Shown: positions 25,437 through 37,570, counted from the stretch's first letter. The stretch is DNA of 64,000 bases from Cristatella mucedo (GCA_009760855.2 WPIO01000008.1:186001-250000); one strand, 5' to 3'. A program made the numbers and translations. The notes: generated by a model from the letters alone, not told the origin.

Positions 25437-25641
25437 TCGCAGCAATGCTGGACGCTCGCCCTTCCCAAGCCGCCAGCCTCCCTCCAGCCCCCCCCCCGCA
25501 ATATCGCCTGGTCAGATCGGTCCACGAAAGCCTGCTCTGTAGCCGGGGGGCGGAGGGGCGGAGGTATTTCTAGCGCTTACTGCCAGTCAAATAGCCTTAA
25601 AGACTCACTTTTGGATTGTTGTTCACAAAATACGGACTTAC

Positions 25642-25905
25642 CAGCTTTGGTTGTCTGTACGCGGCCGGTTACTTCGGAGCCCGCACCACCGGTGAGTCGT
25701 TTCACTTTTACGATATAGTTGGTATTCGGCTGAAGACCAGTCATAATGTAGAAGAGGTCCTTTGTTGTCCTTTCGATAGATTTCCCATCCAATACGTACG
25801 ACACTTCGTAAGATGCGCTACTTGGCTTGACACCGTCGGTCCAGGTCACAACAGCCACGGTCGTATTCGTGAATTTTGCCGCAAAGCCTCCCAGAGACTT
25901 TCTAT
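25642..25905 (-). CDS. Gene 1, FN3 exon F (88 codons), first domain
   Basis: FN3-like exon, acceptor GATTGCAG before 25905, donor GTAAGT at 25641-25636, phase 1 to phase 1. Motifs: VAVVTW, SASYEVSYVL, GLQPNTNYIVKVKRL, GRVQTTKA. The N-terminal strand (KSLGGFAAKF) is less typical than in the other domains. It joins the signal exon at 30854-30923 to give an Asp as the probable first mature residue, and is the first domain after the signal peptide. Confidence 0.76.
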
Positions 25906-26078
25906 CTGCAATCGCAACTAGATCCTCCGACTGCGCTCAAGACGATGCAATCAATTTCGAAAAAGCATCGAGTGGGCGGCACATTCATTAGCGTCTAACG
26001 AAAGCGCGAGCTACGACTAAGCAGCAAACGCAGTGCAGCACGGGCATATGCAGAGCAGTGCAGCAGCAGCATCAGAAA

Positions 26079-26182
26079 AGTAGTAGAGCAGTAGAGTAGT
26101 AGTAGAGCAGTAGTAGTAGTAGTAGTAGTAGTAGAGTAGTAGTAGTAGTAGTAGTAGTAGAGCAGTAGTAGTAGTAGCAGTC
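26079..26182. repeat. (TAG)n array with GAGCAG interruptions
   Basis: AGTAGTAGT with AGAGCAGT interruptions, about 100 bases, in intron 1 of gene 1 close to the FN3 exon F acceptor. Confidence 0.88.
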
Positions 26183-28953
26183 TCGTCGTCTTCTTTCTCG
26201 CCAATTCTGGTTCTAGTATTTCGTACTCAAGTATTCTGTGCACTCTTTTCTATGCCATCTTGTCCGCGTATTTTTTGCGATAAAGGCCTCATATAGACCT
26301 TGTGTTGAGCGTCGCTATCACACCACGATCGGGTCGGTCCGCGCGCCAGGAAAACGTACAGCCGGACAGTGGACTGGCATACTACGTGTCTGTCGCGCGT
26401 GTTGCTGTAACTCGGAAGCCTATTTCAGAGACTAGTATTGTTTTGGCATGCGTTAACTGTAAATAATTATAACTGTAAGTAAAATAAAGAAATACGCTTA
26501 ATATTTATTTATGTACCATATTAAAATACGTACTATAAAAATGTTAACTGTTATTGTAGACTTCAAAAGCCGTAAGCGTAGCGCCAAGGAGCGCGCGGAG
26601 AGCCGCTCATGCGGAGCCTCTGCACTGTTTGTCGGTCCCGCTCTGACGGCACGTTGTCGAACGTATCGGGCAATCGCCTAAGTAAGCGATGCAAGCGACA
26701 TGCATGGCGGCAATTCTCAACACACCGCGGCTCTATCTAACCTCGAGTTCATTAGTACAAGCACGTTCGTAGTGAGCCGGGCTAAGCCGAGCTAACGAAA
26801 GAAGGAAAAGCAGTCGTCGAGCGAATGGTCTTCACGCGATGCGTTTCGGCACCTTTTACGGAGGCGCACGAACTAGAGCCGCCGCCGCCGCCGCAGCAGC
26901 AGCAGCAGCACCGCGCATGTGCGTTGAGCCGCCCACGCATCTCTTCGGCGCCAATTGGGCCAGAGAGAGAGCGGATCGCGCGAGATCGCGCGAGAAATCT
27001 TGCAAAAAAGCCGCAAGACCTATTTGCAGAGTCACAGTAAAGTGACGCACGAGTCTCATAGGATATTCCGCAGCGGAGTGGTCAAGTCCGCCGCGTCACC
27101 GCAGACTCGGCAGCCACTTCCGACTGCCTGCCTTCCGGCGAAGCCTACTTTGGATGCGCAGAGTTTAGGGTTTAGCTCTCCAGATCAAAGAGACGTAAGG
27201 AAAGGACTTCTAAAGTAGTTCTAAAGCAACGGGCTCCTCTACGTCTGGCTTATCAGGGCGTACGCTTTGATTGAGTTCATTCCGCCGTTTGTCAAACCGA
27301 CTTACCAGCGAGCCGCCATTAAAACCCACCGAGTAAACTAGAGTTACCTCGTTCAGCGAACGGGTAGCGCAGCCATGTTCGCGAGCGGTAGCGGATATTG
27401 CTACACCGGCACAATTTTAAATGCGTATTTTTGATAAGTTATTGCTAAATATTATGATATCATAAAACGGATATCGGAACGATCGCGTTTAGCTTTCCTC
27501 GGACGATCCAACTCGACGCGATCACGGCGATGATGCTGACACTGCTAGGAGAAAGAGGGCCAGTGAATCATGCCAGCCCGCCGCTAGCTAGTTCGCTGGC
27601 GTGACGCCGCGATTCAATTGGTGCAATTTCCTTTTTTCAGGGCTTCCGGGGCTGTATCTGTAATCGTCTGCAACTGGTGCGTAACTCGGCAGTTCACTAG
27701 GGGCCTCGTTGACGGCGTGCGTCAAGTCGTGTGACTACCGCTTCACTGAATCCCTATCAAGCATCGAATCGTCCAAGCGAGTCTATTGGGACAACAGCAT
27801 CGATGGTCTGTAGAATAGCAAGCGCAACGTCACAGCTACTAAAACCAGGTGGCAGCTCGACCTGCATTGCACAGCCGCTCACTGTGTGAGCAGTGCAGCA
27901 TACGCATCGCCGTCCTTCACGCCTCGTGCTCTCTCTTCAATGACGCAGAGACGGGTTTGCACGTGAGAGCGGCACGGCGGCGCAGTGCGGGCCCGCGTTA
28001 TCCTTCAATACCGAGGAGTCTGCTGAATGTAAATCCTAAAACATTTGCACTTATACTAGCGCGCCAGCAGGCGATTTTTTTCGGGCTAGCGGCTATTCAA
28101 GGCTAATCAGTAGCGAAACGAACCAGCGGCGACAAGCGAACCATCGCTCAGACTGACTGTCCCTGTGAGGATCTGCATTTTCATCCGTTCATCTGAAGAT
28201 TAGCCTGAAGAAAGAGTTTGAGCCAGCCGGGCACGTGACGTAGGCCACCTCACCTCGGCTAGCCGTTCCTCGCCGGGTTGACCTAGATGGATGAGTCATG
28301 GTCTATCCCGGGTAGAGTTAAATTTCTAAACGGACTGCTTCCGTCACGCCCTTAATTGCTGTTCACTCCATTAGGATACAATCTCAACGCGGTTTAAACA
28401 CTTCATCGGATAATGCGCTGATCAAAACACGTCGTCCTCGTCGCTACTTCATAACTCAATTCACAATATAATGTTTAACGTCAACTTTAAGAGTGCATAA
28501 TACAGCTATATATTCAAACTGATAAATTATCTCCTCAAATACCTTGACTTAGCACTCGTCATAGCTGCACTGTCGTAGTAGTACTTTGAATGCAACAAGG
28601 CGGATAACGTACGTCTGACGTCAGAGACTTTATGGAAGTGCTAACTCACTCTTCGAATCACATTCAAAATTATATCGGTCGACTAACGTGTGACAGCTAG
28701 ATATTGCGGGTACGCGACATTCAAAATGAAAATTGAGCAACATGCCTGCATAGGTGGGCGAAAGCTTAGCTCTTAGATGGCTCACCGACCTGCAGATCAT
28801 CGCTAAGACTGACTGCCCTGGTAACCGTCCATCATTTCTCTCCGTACCAGTGAGAGTAAATCACTAAATATACAGAACGACCGGGGTCCCCTGTGCTGTG
28901 GTGGAACTGAGCTCCAAAGAAAAGTTTCGCCTCGAGCGGGAACTATTGCCCAA

Positions 28954-29090
28954 GCTCTGGATTATCTGTCCAGAAAAACAGCTCTGGATTATCGGTCCAG
29001 AAAAACAGCTCTGGATTATCGGTCCACCGATCGGGAAAATATTTCACCTTGAGCGGAGAAAGATCGCCCAAGCTCTGGATTATTGGTCTT
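28954..29090. repeat. 26-base tandem repeat, three copies, in a larger duplication
   Basis: GCTCTGGATTATCGGTCCAG followed by AAAAACA occurs in tandem from 28954 to about 29030. The preceding CTCGAGCGGG...GCCCAAGCTCTGGATTAT context recurs at 29050-29083. Confidence 0.8.
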
Positions 29091-29699
29091 AGGACTGGAT
29101 TATCTGTCAAAAAGCTTACAGTTGTAAATTCTGGGCTGTAAATTGCCATTATCTATTCGAGCTAAAATCCGGCGTACTGTGTGAATTAACGGGCATACAT
29201 TTATTTATAAGGTGAAATATTTTTTCCGCTAAGACCAACTATTATGCTTACCGACGGCCGACGCAGAGTCACTGAGAGGCCATCTCCTTTGTGTTTTCAT
29301 ATTTACCATATCTAATTAAGCAATGTTTATTAATAGCACGCTTGCTCATTATTAATTGAAAATTCTATACACAAGTCAATGTTTTATTTTAGCTACAATG
29401 GCCTAGGGTGTACAAGCATATACAAATTAGAAAAGTATCTCCCTAAATATTTTTGCTGCGACACTCATCATTGCTGTTCCAATATTGTATTACTGCATTA
29501 ATAAATAAGTATATATGTGTGTGTGTCGCAAAGAGAGCAACGTAAGCATGAAGGAAGCCTGTTTTTCTTATGGTAATCACTCTCACTGACTCACATACAT
29601 TCCCAACTATGAAGCTTGATTCGCTTTGGGGGATGCAGGTCGGCATGTTCCGCTGTTGCTCTAGAAGCTTCTAGCTGCAATGATCTCCGCTGCTCCCAT

Positions 29700-29836
29700 C
29701 GCGATGCGGAAAGTGAGGCTCTGCGCTTGCTCTGCGCTTCCTCTACGCTTCCTCTTCGCTTGCTCTGCGCTTGCTCTACGTTTGCTCTACGCTTGCTCTA
29801 CGCTTGCTCTGCGCTTGCTCTGCGCTTGCTCTGCGT
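29700..29836. repeat. 12-base minisatellite GCTTGCTCTGCG
   Basis: About ten copies with CTCTACG and CCTCTTCG variants. It yields a Leu-Cys-Ser-rich frame of no evident function. Confidence 0.85.
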
Positions 29837-30853
29837 GCACACAATAGTCTCCGTTTTCCTTGAATTTCGCTTTCACGAGACATGTCATGCAATTCTCCAT
29901 AGTATTCTTATTATCATATGTTTCCAAAAACATGAATATTTCCATTAATTCCTGCTCATTCCAACCAACTGGGCGTTAACCGTTAGCAGTGGAGAGGAAA
30001 AGCCAATAGATCTATTTCTACCGTCAAACTCGAAAAGTCCTGAGCGAAAGGTCTCAACAATTTCCTTAAAAGCCCTCTTCCTCATTAAAGTTACCTTATT
30101 TCGGCACGCAATACTTCGCTAGGCCTTGGAGTGTCGCGCGATGATCAGTGCACACACACTGGCCTCGCGGAGCCTTATAACAACGGGCTGCGTCGCCGTC
30201 ATTGCATAATTGTAGCGCCTGCATCTCGTCGTCGGTGCTGGCTTGCAGTGCAGGCAGTGGCTTGGAAGCATTCAGCCGCTATGTGCATTCATTATTCTAA
30301 AGGCGATTCCTTGCGTCGCTTCTTCGTATAAGAACCTGTACGCTGTTCTAATTCCTTGTTAGCCGGTCCCGATTATTCGCAGCGGGTCAAGCAAGAGAAG
30401 AATATCAACCAGCTGCTGCGGCGGCGGTGGCGGCGGCGGCGGGCTTCGCTGAACCGATAAAAAACGCGCGTGCATATCGCGCGTCGAGATTACAGGCATT
30501 CTCTCAGCTCGCCCGCACCAGGTCACGTCAGGTGAGCTTAGGATTTCGTAACATCACCGAAAGTGGCACCGAAAGATCCCGTAACCTTCGCTCTTAGGCC
30601 TACTCGACAGGCGGCCTTCGGACAAGCGCTCCCGAGCTGGCGACCTCCGGCGGCGACGCCGCAGGCACGGGGGGCGGACAGTCCGCTTGGCGGCGGCGGC
30701 GGCGGAGCGCTCTGGCCGCGCCGCGCTGGTCGCGGCAACTTCGCTTGAGCGGGCGGCGCGCTGGGAAGCGGCAAGACGGCACGCCACGCGCACTCGCTGG
30801 TCACTGGGATGAACGGGGCTCGCGAGTAAAGGCCGAACTGGTCTCTCACCAAC

Positions 30854-30923
30854 CTGCATGGGATACGCCATTGAACGGCCAGACGAGGTAGAGCGCGGCT
30901 GCCAATCGTAAAAGTCCTCTCAT
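30854..30923 (-). CDS. Gene 1, first coding exon: signal peptide
   Basis: ATG at 30923 opens a 23-residue stretch typical of a signal peptide: MRGLLR basic start, hydrophobic core LAAALYLVW, then a small-residue end (SHA). The exon closes in phase 1 with GCAG before GTTGGT. A better-looking GTGAGA lies four bases further, but it would give the wrong phase for the FN3 exons. The short, phase-1 signal exon matches the phase of all downstream FN3 exons. No TATA box was seen upstream. Start choice and donor are inferred, so this is the least certain piece of gene 1. Confidence 0.62.
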
Positions 30924-31167
30924 CGTCGCTCCAGACGACCAGACGCCGGCCGCCGCGGTGGCCGACAGCAGCGTCGCCGCCGTCGGTCGCGATGGCAAAC
31001 GAACGTGTCCTGGGAGCCAGACGCGGCTTATCGCCGTTTAGGCCGCGCTCGACGCAGCTGTGTCACTGCGCTCCGGAACTGCCGCCGCCGCTATGCTCCT
31101 GCCAGATTGCTGTGTTTGAATTAGCGGCCGCCGGCGACAGCTGACTAGCGCTGGAGCGCGTGCGTGT

Positions 31168-31219
<52 letters not shown>

Positions 31220-31336
31220 CGAGGAGCCGTGCCTACGCCGAAGAGAGCACGGTGCCAGCTCGCGAAGCGGGCCCCGCCAGGTACTCGTAATCGTAGGTAA
31301 TCGTACGACCCGCTGTCCTGACTCGAATCTTGCAGT

Positions 31337-31400
<64 letters not shown>
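31168..31400. repeat. (CT)n, then (TA)n(GA)n
   Basis: CT at 31168-31216; TA at 31337-31364; GA to 31399. Located just upstream of the gene 1 signal exon on the minus strand. Confidence 0.88.
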
Positions 31401-31401
<1 letters not shown>

Positions 31402-31439
31402 ATAGATGGATAGATACCTCGTACGAGCCTCAAAATATT

Positions 31440-31662
31440 TAGAGTTCATGTCATTAGTTCGCATGCTCCCAAAGCCTGGAACTCACTCCCGGTGCATTTC
31501 AAAACCTACCCTGACATGACGGCGTGTAAAAAGAAGTTTAAAGCGCACCTGCTTACAACAACACTTATTTAGCGAGTCTTTGGGTCTGTGTCCTTCGTGT
31601 GCATATGCACGCTTACACTGTGCCTGCTGCTTGCCGATGTTACCGCCAATCATTTGCTAAAA
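31440..31662 (+). mobile_element. L2-like 3' fragment, plus orientation
   Basis: Reads like the last coding residues and 3' UTR of the LINE (AFSSYAPKAWNSLP-like start, then KKKFKAHLL), followed by the GTGTCCTTCGTGTGC-type UTR. It abuts the (GA)n and AT-rich arrays at 31337-31960. Confidence 0.5.
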
Positions 31663-31960
31663 TGATTGCTTCGCCCTCTTCTGCGGTGCAAATTTTTTTA
31701 TACATATTATAAAATTATTATATACTATATAAATATAAATAATATGTATATATATATATGCATTATATATATTTTATAAATTATAAAATATTTATCACAT
31801 ATATATTATTGCTCCGCCCTCTTCTGCGGTGCAAAATTATTATATATATCATAAAATTATTATATATATTATATAAATATAAATGTTATATAAATATATA
31901 TATTATATTAATTATAAAATTATTATATATACTATTGCTCCGAGCTCTTCTGCAGTGCCC
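31663..31960. repeat. Three AT-rich tandem units with a conserved GC-rich box
   Basis: TTGCTCCGCCCTCTTCTGCG, or close variants, recurs near 31666, 31809 and 31935, separated by AATTATTATATATA-type DNA of about 110-140 bases. Confidence 0.75.
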
Positions 31961-33009
31961 GTAAAGCTGCATGCAAGTGCGACGCTACAACCGTACGCTT
32001 CAATAGACAAGTTTAAGCAGACATCAGCAGTCCCTCCCCCAATTCGTAGAATCTAAAGCTGCAGGCGTGATCGACGGCCGGCGATTGATGTTCGGCCAAA
32101 TTGTGACTGTCGCTTAATTTATGATCAGTGGTCCCTGGAATTATGAGAACATGGAGCCCCTTGGATGCTGATTTACGGCTAGCATATCGCCTAGTGGGCA
32201 GTCAGTTGAACTCTGAGCTTTCAGGCGAACACGGGCTGCGCTCTAGACCACGAGCCAGGCAGGACCTAGGCCCGCCGCTTGGCGCCTGTCAGCAGTTCGG
32301 TTCAGCGGTGCTCGCGCCGGCCGCGGCGCACGATAGCTTCCGTTCGCCACTTCCGTCCGCTGCGTTTGGATGCCTTTAGTCCTTCGTAGACTGTCGATCA
32401 AACTTCTCTATGCTGTCTTGACACGCGCACTCGCAATCGTGACGCGCGGGCGCTCTTCGCAGCTGCTGAGTTCAGCTACCGTTAGGTGGCGCTCGCGTTT
32501 GGCGTTGGCGCCTGCTTCTTTTGGCGTTCGCACTCGCTTTTTCGGTGCATCGCCGACGAATCGCCAGCCGCGGATGAAACAGAAGTGAGCGAGGGCTTCG
32601 CCGGCGTTTGTGTGCATAAACAACGCGCCGCGCCGCGCCGCGCCGGCGCCTTTAGAACTCGCCATAGCGGGCGACGTATTTCTTTTCGGTTCCAGCGCTA
32701 CTGCGCTTCAAAAATGATCCATGAAATCTGTGGAAGCCAAAACTTGAGCAGCCAGCAGAAGCTGGCCCGCAGGGCAGAGCCCAACTGACATCTCTGAAGC
32801 CAAGCATAATGGCCTTTATCTATCGAGGCTTCGCACCACCGAGGCTTCCCTACGCGTAAGACGTTTTAGGTCCGTCCGAGGAACGATCGGTAGCCTCCGA
32901 CGGTGGAGAGCCAAGAGTTTTGCTCCCAAAGCTCGTCACCCAGGTGGCCTCCGAGCCCCGTCTTGAAAAGAAAGAGGAAAAAGCGGGTCACCTCCTCTTG
33001 AGGAAAATA

Positions 33010-33155
33010 AAAATAGTTCTTTTATATAGCGCCATAGTTGAGCTATATTCAGGCGCGTCGCATACGCCACAGAGCTCGAGCCCACGACCTTGGCTTCAGT
33101 AACTTTGACCTCGGTCGTCAAAGGCCAGCACCTTAACCACTGGGTCAAACCAGGG
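33010..33155 (-). mobile_element. tRNA-derived SINE, copy 3
   Basis: Minus orientation. The B box (gagctcgagcccacgacctt on plus), the CTTAACCACTGGGTC head and an altered tail (ttttatatagcgcc) are present, with a short duplication between the boxes. Confidence 0.65.
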
Positions 33156-34044
33156 AGGAATGCGCGGAAGCGCACGGGTCGGACGCTCACGTCCCGAGTA
33201 GCGTCTAGAGCAATCAGTGGAGCCAGATTTAAGCGGTGGGTCGTGCTTCTTACTTACTTCTGTCCTACTTCGGTCTTTCTTTGCGTCGGAAGTTTGCACG
33301 GTCAGTCTTCCTCTATGTCTGAATTCCCGCTTGCTTCGCCCACTGAGTGGTCATTCGAATATTGCTATTAATTGAAAGGTAGGAAATGTCTCTCCTCGAC
33401 CCGCCTCCGGGTGACACGTCACCTAAATGATTGCTTCAAATCGACCGCCACCTCACTATTTGATACTTGTGGGACTAGCTCGTAGTTTCCCGTAAATAGG
33501 GACCCCCGTGGGACGCTTCAATTATTTCACCCGTCGAGTTGTTTTCCATGCTTTTCAAAGCATTGAAGGAGGCCTCGTCTGTCACGGCGCCTATGATTGG
33601 TCAGTTTCTGAGTCTAGCCAAATGTCTTGGCCCAGAGGTAGAGTTGCGTTTTGCTGCTGATCTTCGTTCAGTCGTCTCTAAGTCTTGGACCTTCTCGTCG
33701 TATAGGAGACGTATACAACGAAGATTCGAGTAGGTAAGAAGCAGGCCAGAAGGACGACTCGCCACGTAAACCCAGCTTCAGTCTAGCGGAAGCTCTATGC
33801 CACCAGTGCGCCACCGACCAGCTCCGAGCAAAGGCGTGCTCGTCGGCTCGTCTCCGCTAGGCGGCGCGCCGCTTCGGTTCGTCTTCCGGCGGATGCTAGA
33901 GCTTCCAAGGCGCGCCTGCTACGGCCATTTGCTCAGTCGCCATTGGCTGATCGCTGTCAGCAGCGTTCGTGCTAAGCGTTACCGATCGCGAGCCATTTCG
34001 CTCAGCGAATGCGAGATATGCAGGGTGTATTGCAGCAAGCCATT

Positions 34045-34373
34045 TCAGCCAACGTTGATAATCGGGCTCTCCTGGGTGCTGTAGGTCGACGCTGCGCCAA
34101 ACGGTCCTGGCCCGGCCTCAGTGTACGCGCGCCCCGCTATCTCGTACGTCGTTCCTGGCTTCAAGCAGCCGAACTGTGTCGTGTACCGACCGAATCTGTA
34201 GGCGCTGTGGATATCCGTGTCGTTGACGAGCATTCTCAGTCCGTCGGACAGCAGCTGCGTCTCGAAAGCTATCAGGAAACCCGGCTGTACGACGATCGAT
34301 ATAGGCGTCCATTCGACGAGCAGATCGGTCGGCCCAGCCTGCACGCTGCTGATCGTGGGCGAGTGCGACGGAG
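34045..34373 (-). CDS. Gene 2, FN3 exon G, apparently terminal (TGA)
   Basis: Acceptor GTTTGCAG before 34373, phase 1. The exon encodes an FN3 domain (LLVEW, GFLIAFETQL, CLKPGTTYEIAGRAYT, GPGPFGAASTY). Every other FN3 exon here has a phase-1 donor a few residues after the last strand. This one has no usable GT at that place (STQES) and reads on through PIINVG into TGA at 34047-34045. With the signal exon at 39.1 kb and exon H the coding length is exactly 233 codons including the stop. Alternative: a weak GTTGGC donor just before the stop, or a decayed donor. Confidence 0.68.
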
Positions 34374-34719
34374 CTGCAAACGGGGCAGCGCAGCAGAGTA
34401 GACGTCTGGAGCGCGCCGCCCACGCAGTTAAACCGCTTCGACACTCACTGGCTCGCGAAGTAACTAGCTGAGCGAGGCCGCGGCGGCAGGACCACCCACA
34501 GGCCATTGACCTCGTGCTGCAGAGAGCGTGTGAGAGCCAGACTTAGCGTGAAGACGGCGGAGAAATTCTTTGGTGAACAAGTTTGGACATGATGACTGCA
34601 CGAACGGCCATGTTGGCACGTGGAGAGCGGAGGATCGAAATTCCACCTCGCTTTGCAGAATCGATGAGGTATCGATGCATTTCGTCGTCTGGTACGCGAA
34701 GATCGGAATTACATGCACA

Positions 34720-34860
34720 GGGCCAGCATGGTGACATGCACCGGGCCAGCACGCAAGTTTGATCGGTGGCAGCATGCACAGTGCGTAAGCACGCATAAGA
34801 ACATCAAGGACGAGACACTGGAACTGAATAGTGACTCGCTCGGTCGAAACATGTGCTAGA
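34720..34860 (-). mobile_element. L2-like 3' UTR fragment
   Basis: Contains the ATGCACAGGGCCAGCATG and GCACGCATAAGA-type segments found in the LINE 3' UTRs near 12830-12920 and 1990-2080. It lies in the intron between exons H and G. Confidence 0.5.
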
Positions 34861-35079
34861 GGCAATGTTTGAATGCGTCCATTCGACGATTCTCGCAGGC
34901 CAGCGACAGGAAGCGGCAGCAGCCGTTCAGGAAGTACGCAGCGGGACCGAGGCTTCGATCAGGCCTCAACCTCGCTTTAGTCTGCCTCTGTGCAGATAAC
35001 GTGCCAAGCGAATCAGCGCCGCTTCCTGTGCTTAACGAGGAATGTGCGTTTCGCACAACTGCCGCGCCGGCGAACCTAC

Positions 35080-35376
35080 CTCGCTGAACGGCGGTGAACG
35101 ATATGGGGTTGCTGAAGTTACTGCATCCATTAGCTGTGCAGGCGGCCACGCCGAAATTGTAGAGGCACCTCGCAACTAGTGGAAAACCGTACGTGGTAGC
35201 CTTTGGTCTATCCAAGCCACGATCGCGGCCGCATAGTGGTAAGGCTATGGATGAGTAAATCGTATAGTATTCAATGACCTTCTCCCCGTTGATGTAGTCC
35301 ACTGCATCCCATGCTAACTCGACGTAACTTTCGTTCTTGAAGGTTATCCGAACGTTGTCAGGCGACGATGACGGCT
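35080..35376 (-). CDS. Gene 2, FN3 exon H (99 codons)
   Basis: Complete FN3 domain, acceptor CTTTGCAG before 35376, donor GTAGGT, phase 1 to phase 1. Motifs: SPDNVRITF, VELAW, VIEYYTIYS, CLYNFGVAACTANGCSNFS. It has the same extra-Cys plus CTxxGC pattern as exons B and D of gene 1, so gene 1 and gene 2 appear to be paralogues. It joins the signal exon (Ser plus G, then AG gives Glu) and exon G (Arg plus G, then CT gives Ala) in frame. Confidence 0.8.
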
Positions 35377-37159
35377 CTGCAAAGCGATTAGTTATTGATA
35401 TCGTAGTTTCATTGTCATATTGCTACGGGTATAAAATTGCTGTACACTGTGGCAAATACTCAATAACTTTACTTACTCTGAGTCCATGTTAGAAGTTATA
35501 AAGTACATTGAATCACTGCGTGCAAGCGAAAGCAACTTGTCTATGAATTCTAAAAATGCTGCTATTCTTCAGCTGTCTGCTACTTAGTTGTCAGCATGGT
35601 CATTCAATTTGCATGCATCATCCTACCCTATTTCACCCTTCATCTTGCGCACTTCTTATGCATTTATCAATTGCTTTTGATTCCAGCCCTGTTTCTCCAA
35701 TAAAGTAGAACCGCTGTATCCCTCCGTGCTTTTTATTTCAACAAGCTATCAGTGTCTATCATGCATGACTTTGAGCTACAACTTGTGAAATACAATTTTT
35801 GTAATTAGTAGACCCCGCAAGCAAGTACATTCTGCGTGAGATTTGCATAACACTCGTACTGCCGGACAGATTAAAGCATTAGATCGAGATAATTAATTAA
35901 ATAATTCATACTCCTTATGCTACACTACCGTTCTGCTTCATGGTTTGTATTGCCATCTTCTACAGTTAGTTGCAGCAAGATGCCAATGATGTTTAGGACG
36001 AATACAGGCACCTATGTTTATTCGGCAGGCTCTCCGTATTGGATTACTCCATTAGGAATACTCAATCCTTAGATTTTTACTGGCCATATAGTCTTTAGGA
36101 ACCACAGAATCCTACCCCTGTTTGAGTAGGCATATGTGGCCATATTCTTCATTCTTGAAGGTTACGCACTTATCCTCGCCGCTAAGCAGCTAAGGATTAT
36201 GTGCAATAGCAGCACTGCTAATATCAATAATAATGTATTTGTTTACCTCCCTGATAGAACAGAATTTCTTTCTAGGCACTTTACTTGCTCTGTAAACGAA
36301 GCATGCCATTGTTTAGTGATAACACCCGAAGGATCAGATAGGAAAAACACACAAAGGATAATTCACACGGCACATCAAATGATGCGCCGGAACAGTTGAG
36401 TTTTAGCTTCTTTACGTTTGCATCGAGGCAGCTATATTAGCGGAAGTGAAAAGGGTTTAGCAGACTTCGACAGGAGATCTAACTTTCGAGCGAACGCCTA
36501 ATTCCAATTCAGGATCAACGATCGCAATGGCGTTCTTCTGATGATGCGGTGGAACTAAGACAGGGTCGGTCTTTCTTTGAAATCCATCTGTATTTCTAAT
36601 TACTTGTGGACATGAGGTTTATGTTGCTTTTAAGCTGAGGAAAATTATTTAGTACACGCAAACTCAAGCGGCTTTCGATGTGCGGTCGCCAGCTAGAAAA
36701 ATTCACCTTGTGCGGCAAATTAAAAATACGAATAGTAGATGATTTTTAATCTACAGTCGATTGATTTTAAGAATTGGTAGCAGATAAGGTTTGCTAATAG
36801 CTATAATTGCTGGAATTAACAGATATTTTCGCAGCTAAAATTACCTATATCCTGAAATTTTGCCTTTGTATGGCACCATCCATTCACATTCCTTTGTATC
36901 AAGGTCTCATCAAGTCAAGCACCATCTTCTAGAATCAGCTTTCATGCAGTTCGACTGGACAAGTGGATTGATCAATCCGACTTGTCTTTGTGCGGGCTGA
37001 TATGGCTGAAGAAATTCAACGCAACAGCTACCTCCTCGGTGGTGACCACTAATCACTTGTCGACTGTGGACCCGATATCTACTTTGGATTAAATATACTG
37101 TTACTTGTCGACTTTAGACCAGATATCTACTTTGTATTAAACATAACAAGTACAGCTAA

Positions 37160-37275
37160 TTTGTATAGCGCCCTAAGAGAACTAAATCTGTATTCGGTTG
37201 CATCAATATACCACGGCGCTTGAGCCCACGACCTCGGTCATCAGATACACTCAGCGTGACCTCGGTTTGAGGTAA
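37160..37275 (-). mobile_element. tRNA-derived SINE, copy 4, lacking the head
   Basis: Tail AATTTGTATAGCGCCCTAAG and the B-box segment CGCTTGAGCCCACGACCTCG are present in minus orientation; the A-box head is missing or rearranged (repeated gacctcgg, gtttgaggta). Confidence 0.5.
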
Positions 37276-37570
37276 GCGGAGTAAGTTTGAGGTATTAGGT
37301 GCTGATTTAGAGAAAGACCGCAAATAAAGCAAAGAGATACATTCTCTGTTGTCCGGAAATTGTAAACACTAGAAACAATAACAATACAAAATTACCAGAA
37401 CCGTGATTTATTTGCCAACGCTTTCATTTAAGTCGAAATGCCGGTGACGTTTAAGTGGAATACGGTATTAGTGCAGCTTTTGGGGACATCCTAAAAACAG
37501 TGGGAAGCATTTTTCAAGTCATTACCTTTATAAAATCTGTATTATAAATCTTTATTCTAATTTATAATTA

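Larger units (their letters stand above)
25906..30853. other. Gene 1 intron 1, no further exon recognised
   Basis: About 4.9 kb between the signal exon and FN3 exon F. It contains the (TAG)n, GCC/GCA (26879-26910), 26-base and 12-base tandem repeats. The plus-strand frame at 27849-28106 (85 codons) has no recognisable feature. Confidence 0.5.
31000..34044. other. Intergenic region between gene 1 and gene 2
   Basis: Holds the CT/TA/GA arrays, an L2 3' piece, the three-unit AT-rich repeat and SINE copy 3. Short GC-rich open frames overlap on both strands without domain signals. The promoter of gene 1 should lie at its left end. Confidence 0.5.

Noticed and set aside
26079-26182. CRISPR-like array
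   Set aside because: Simple trinucleotide repeats in a eukaryotic genome; no spacer/repeat structure here or anywhere else in the window.
36136-36399. 87-codon plus-strand frame as a gene
   Set aside because: Overlaps a diverged LINE 3' end; no start context, splice sites or domain.
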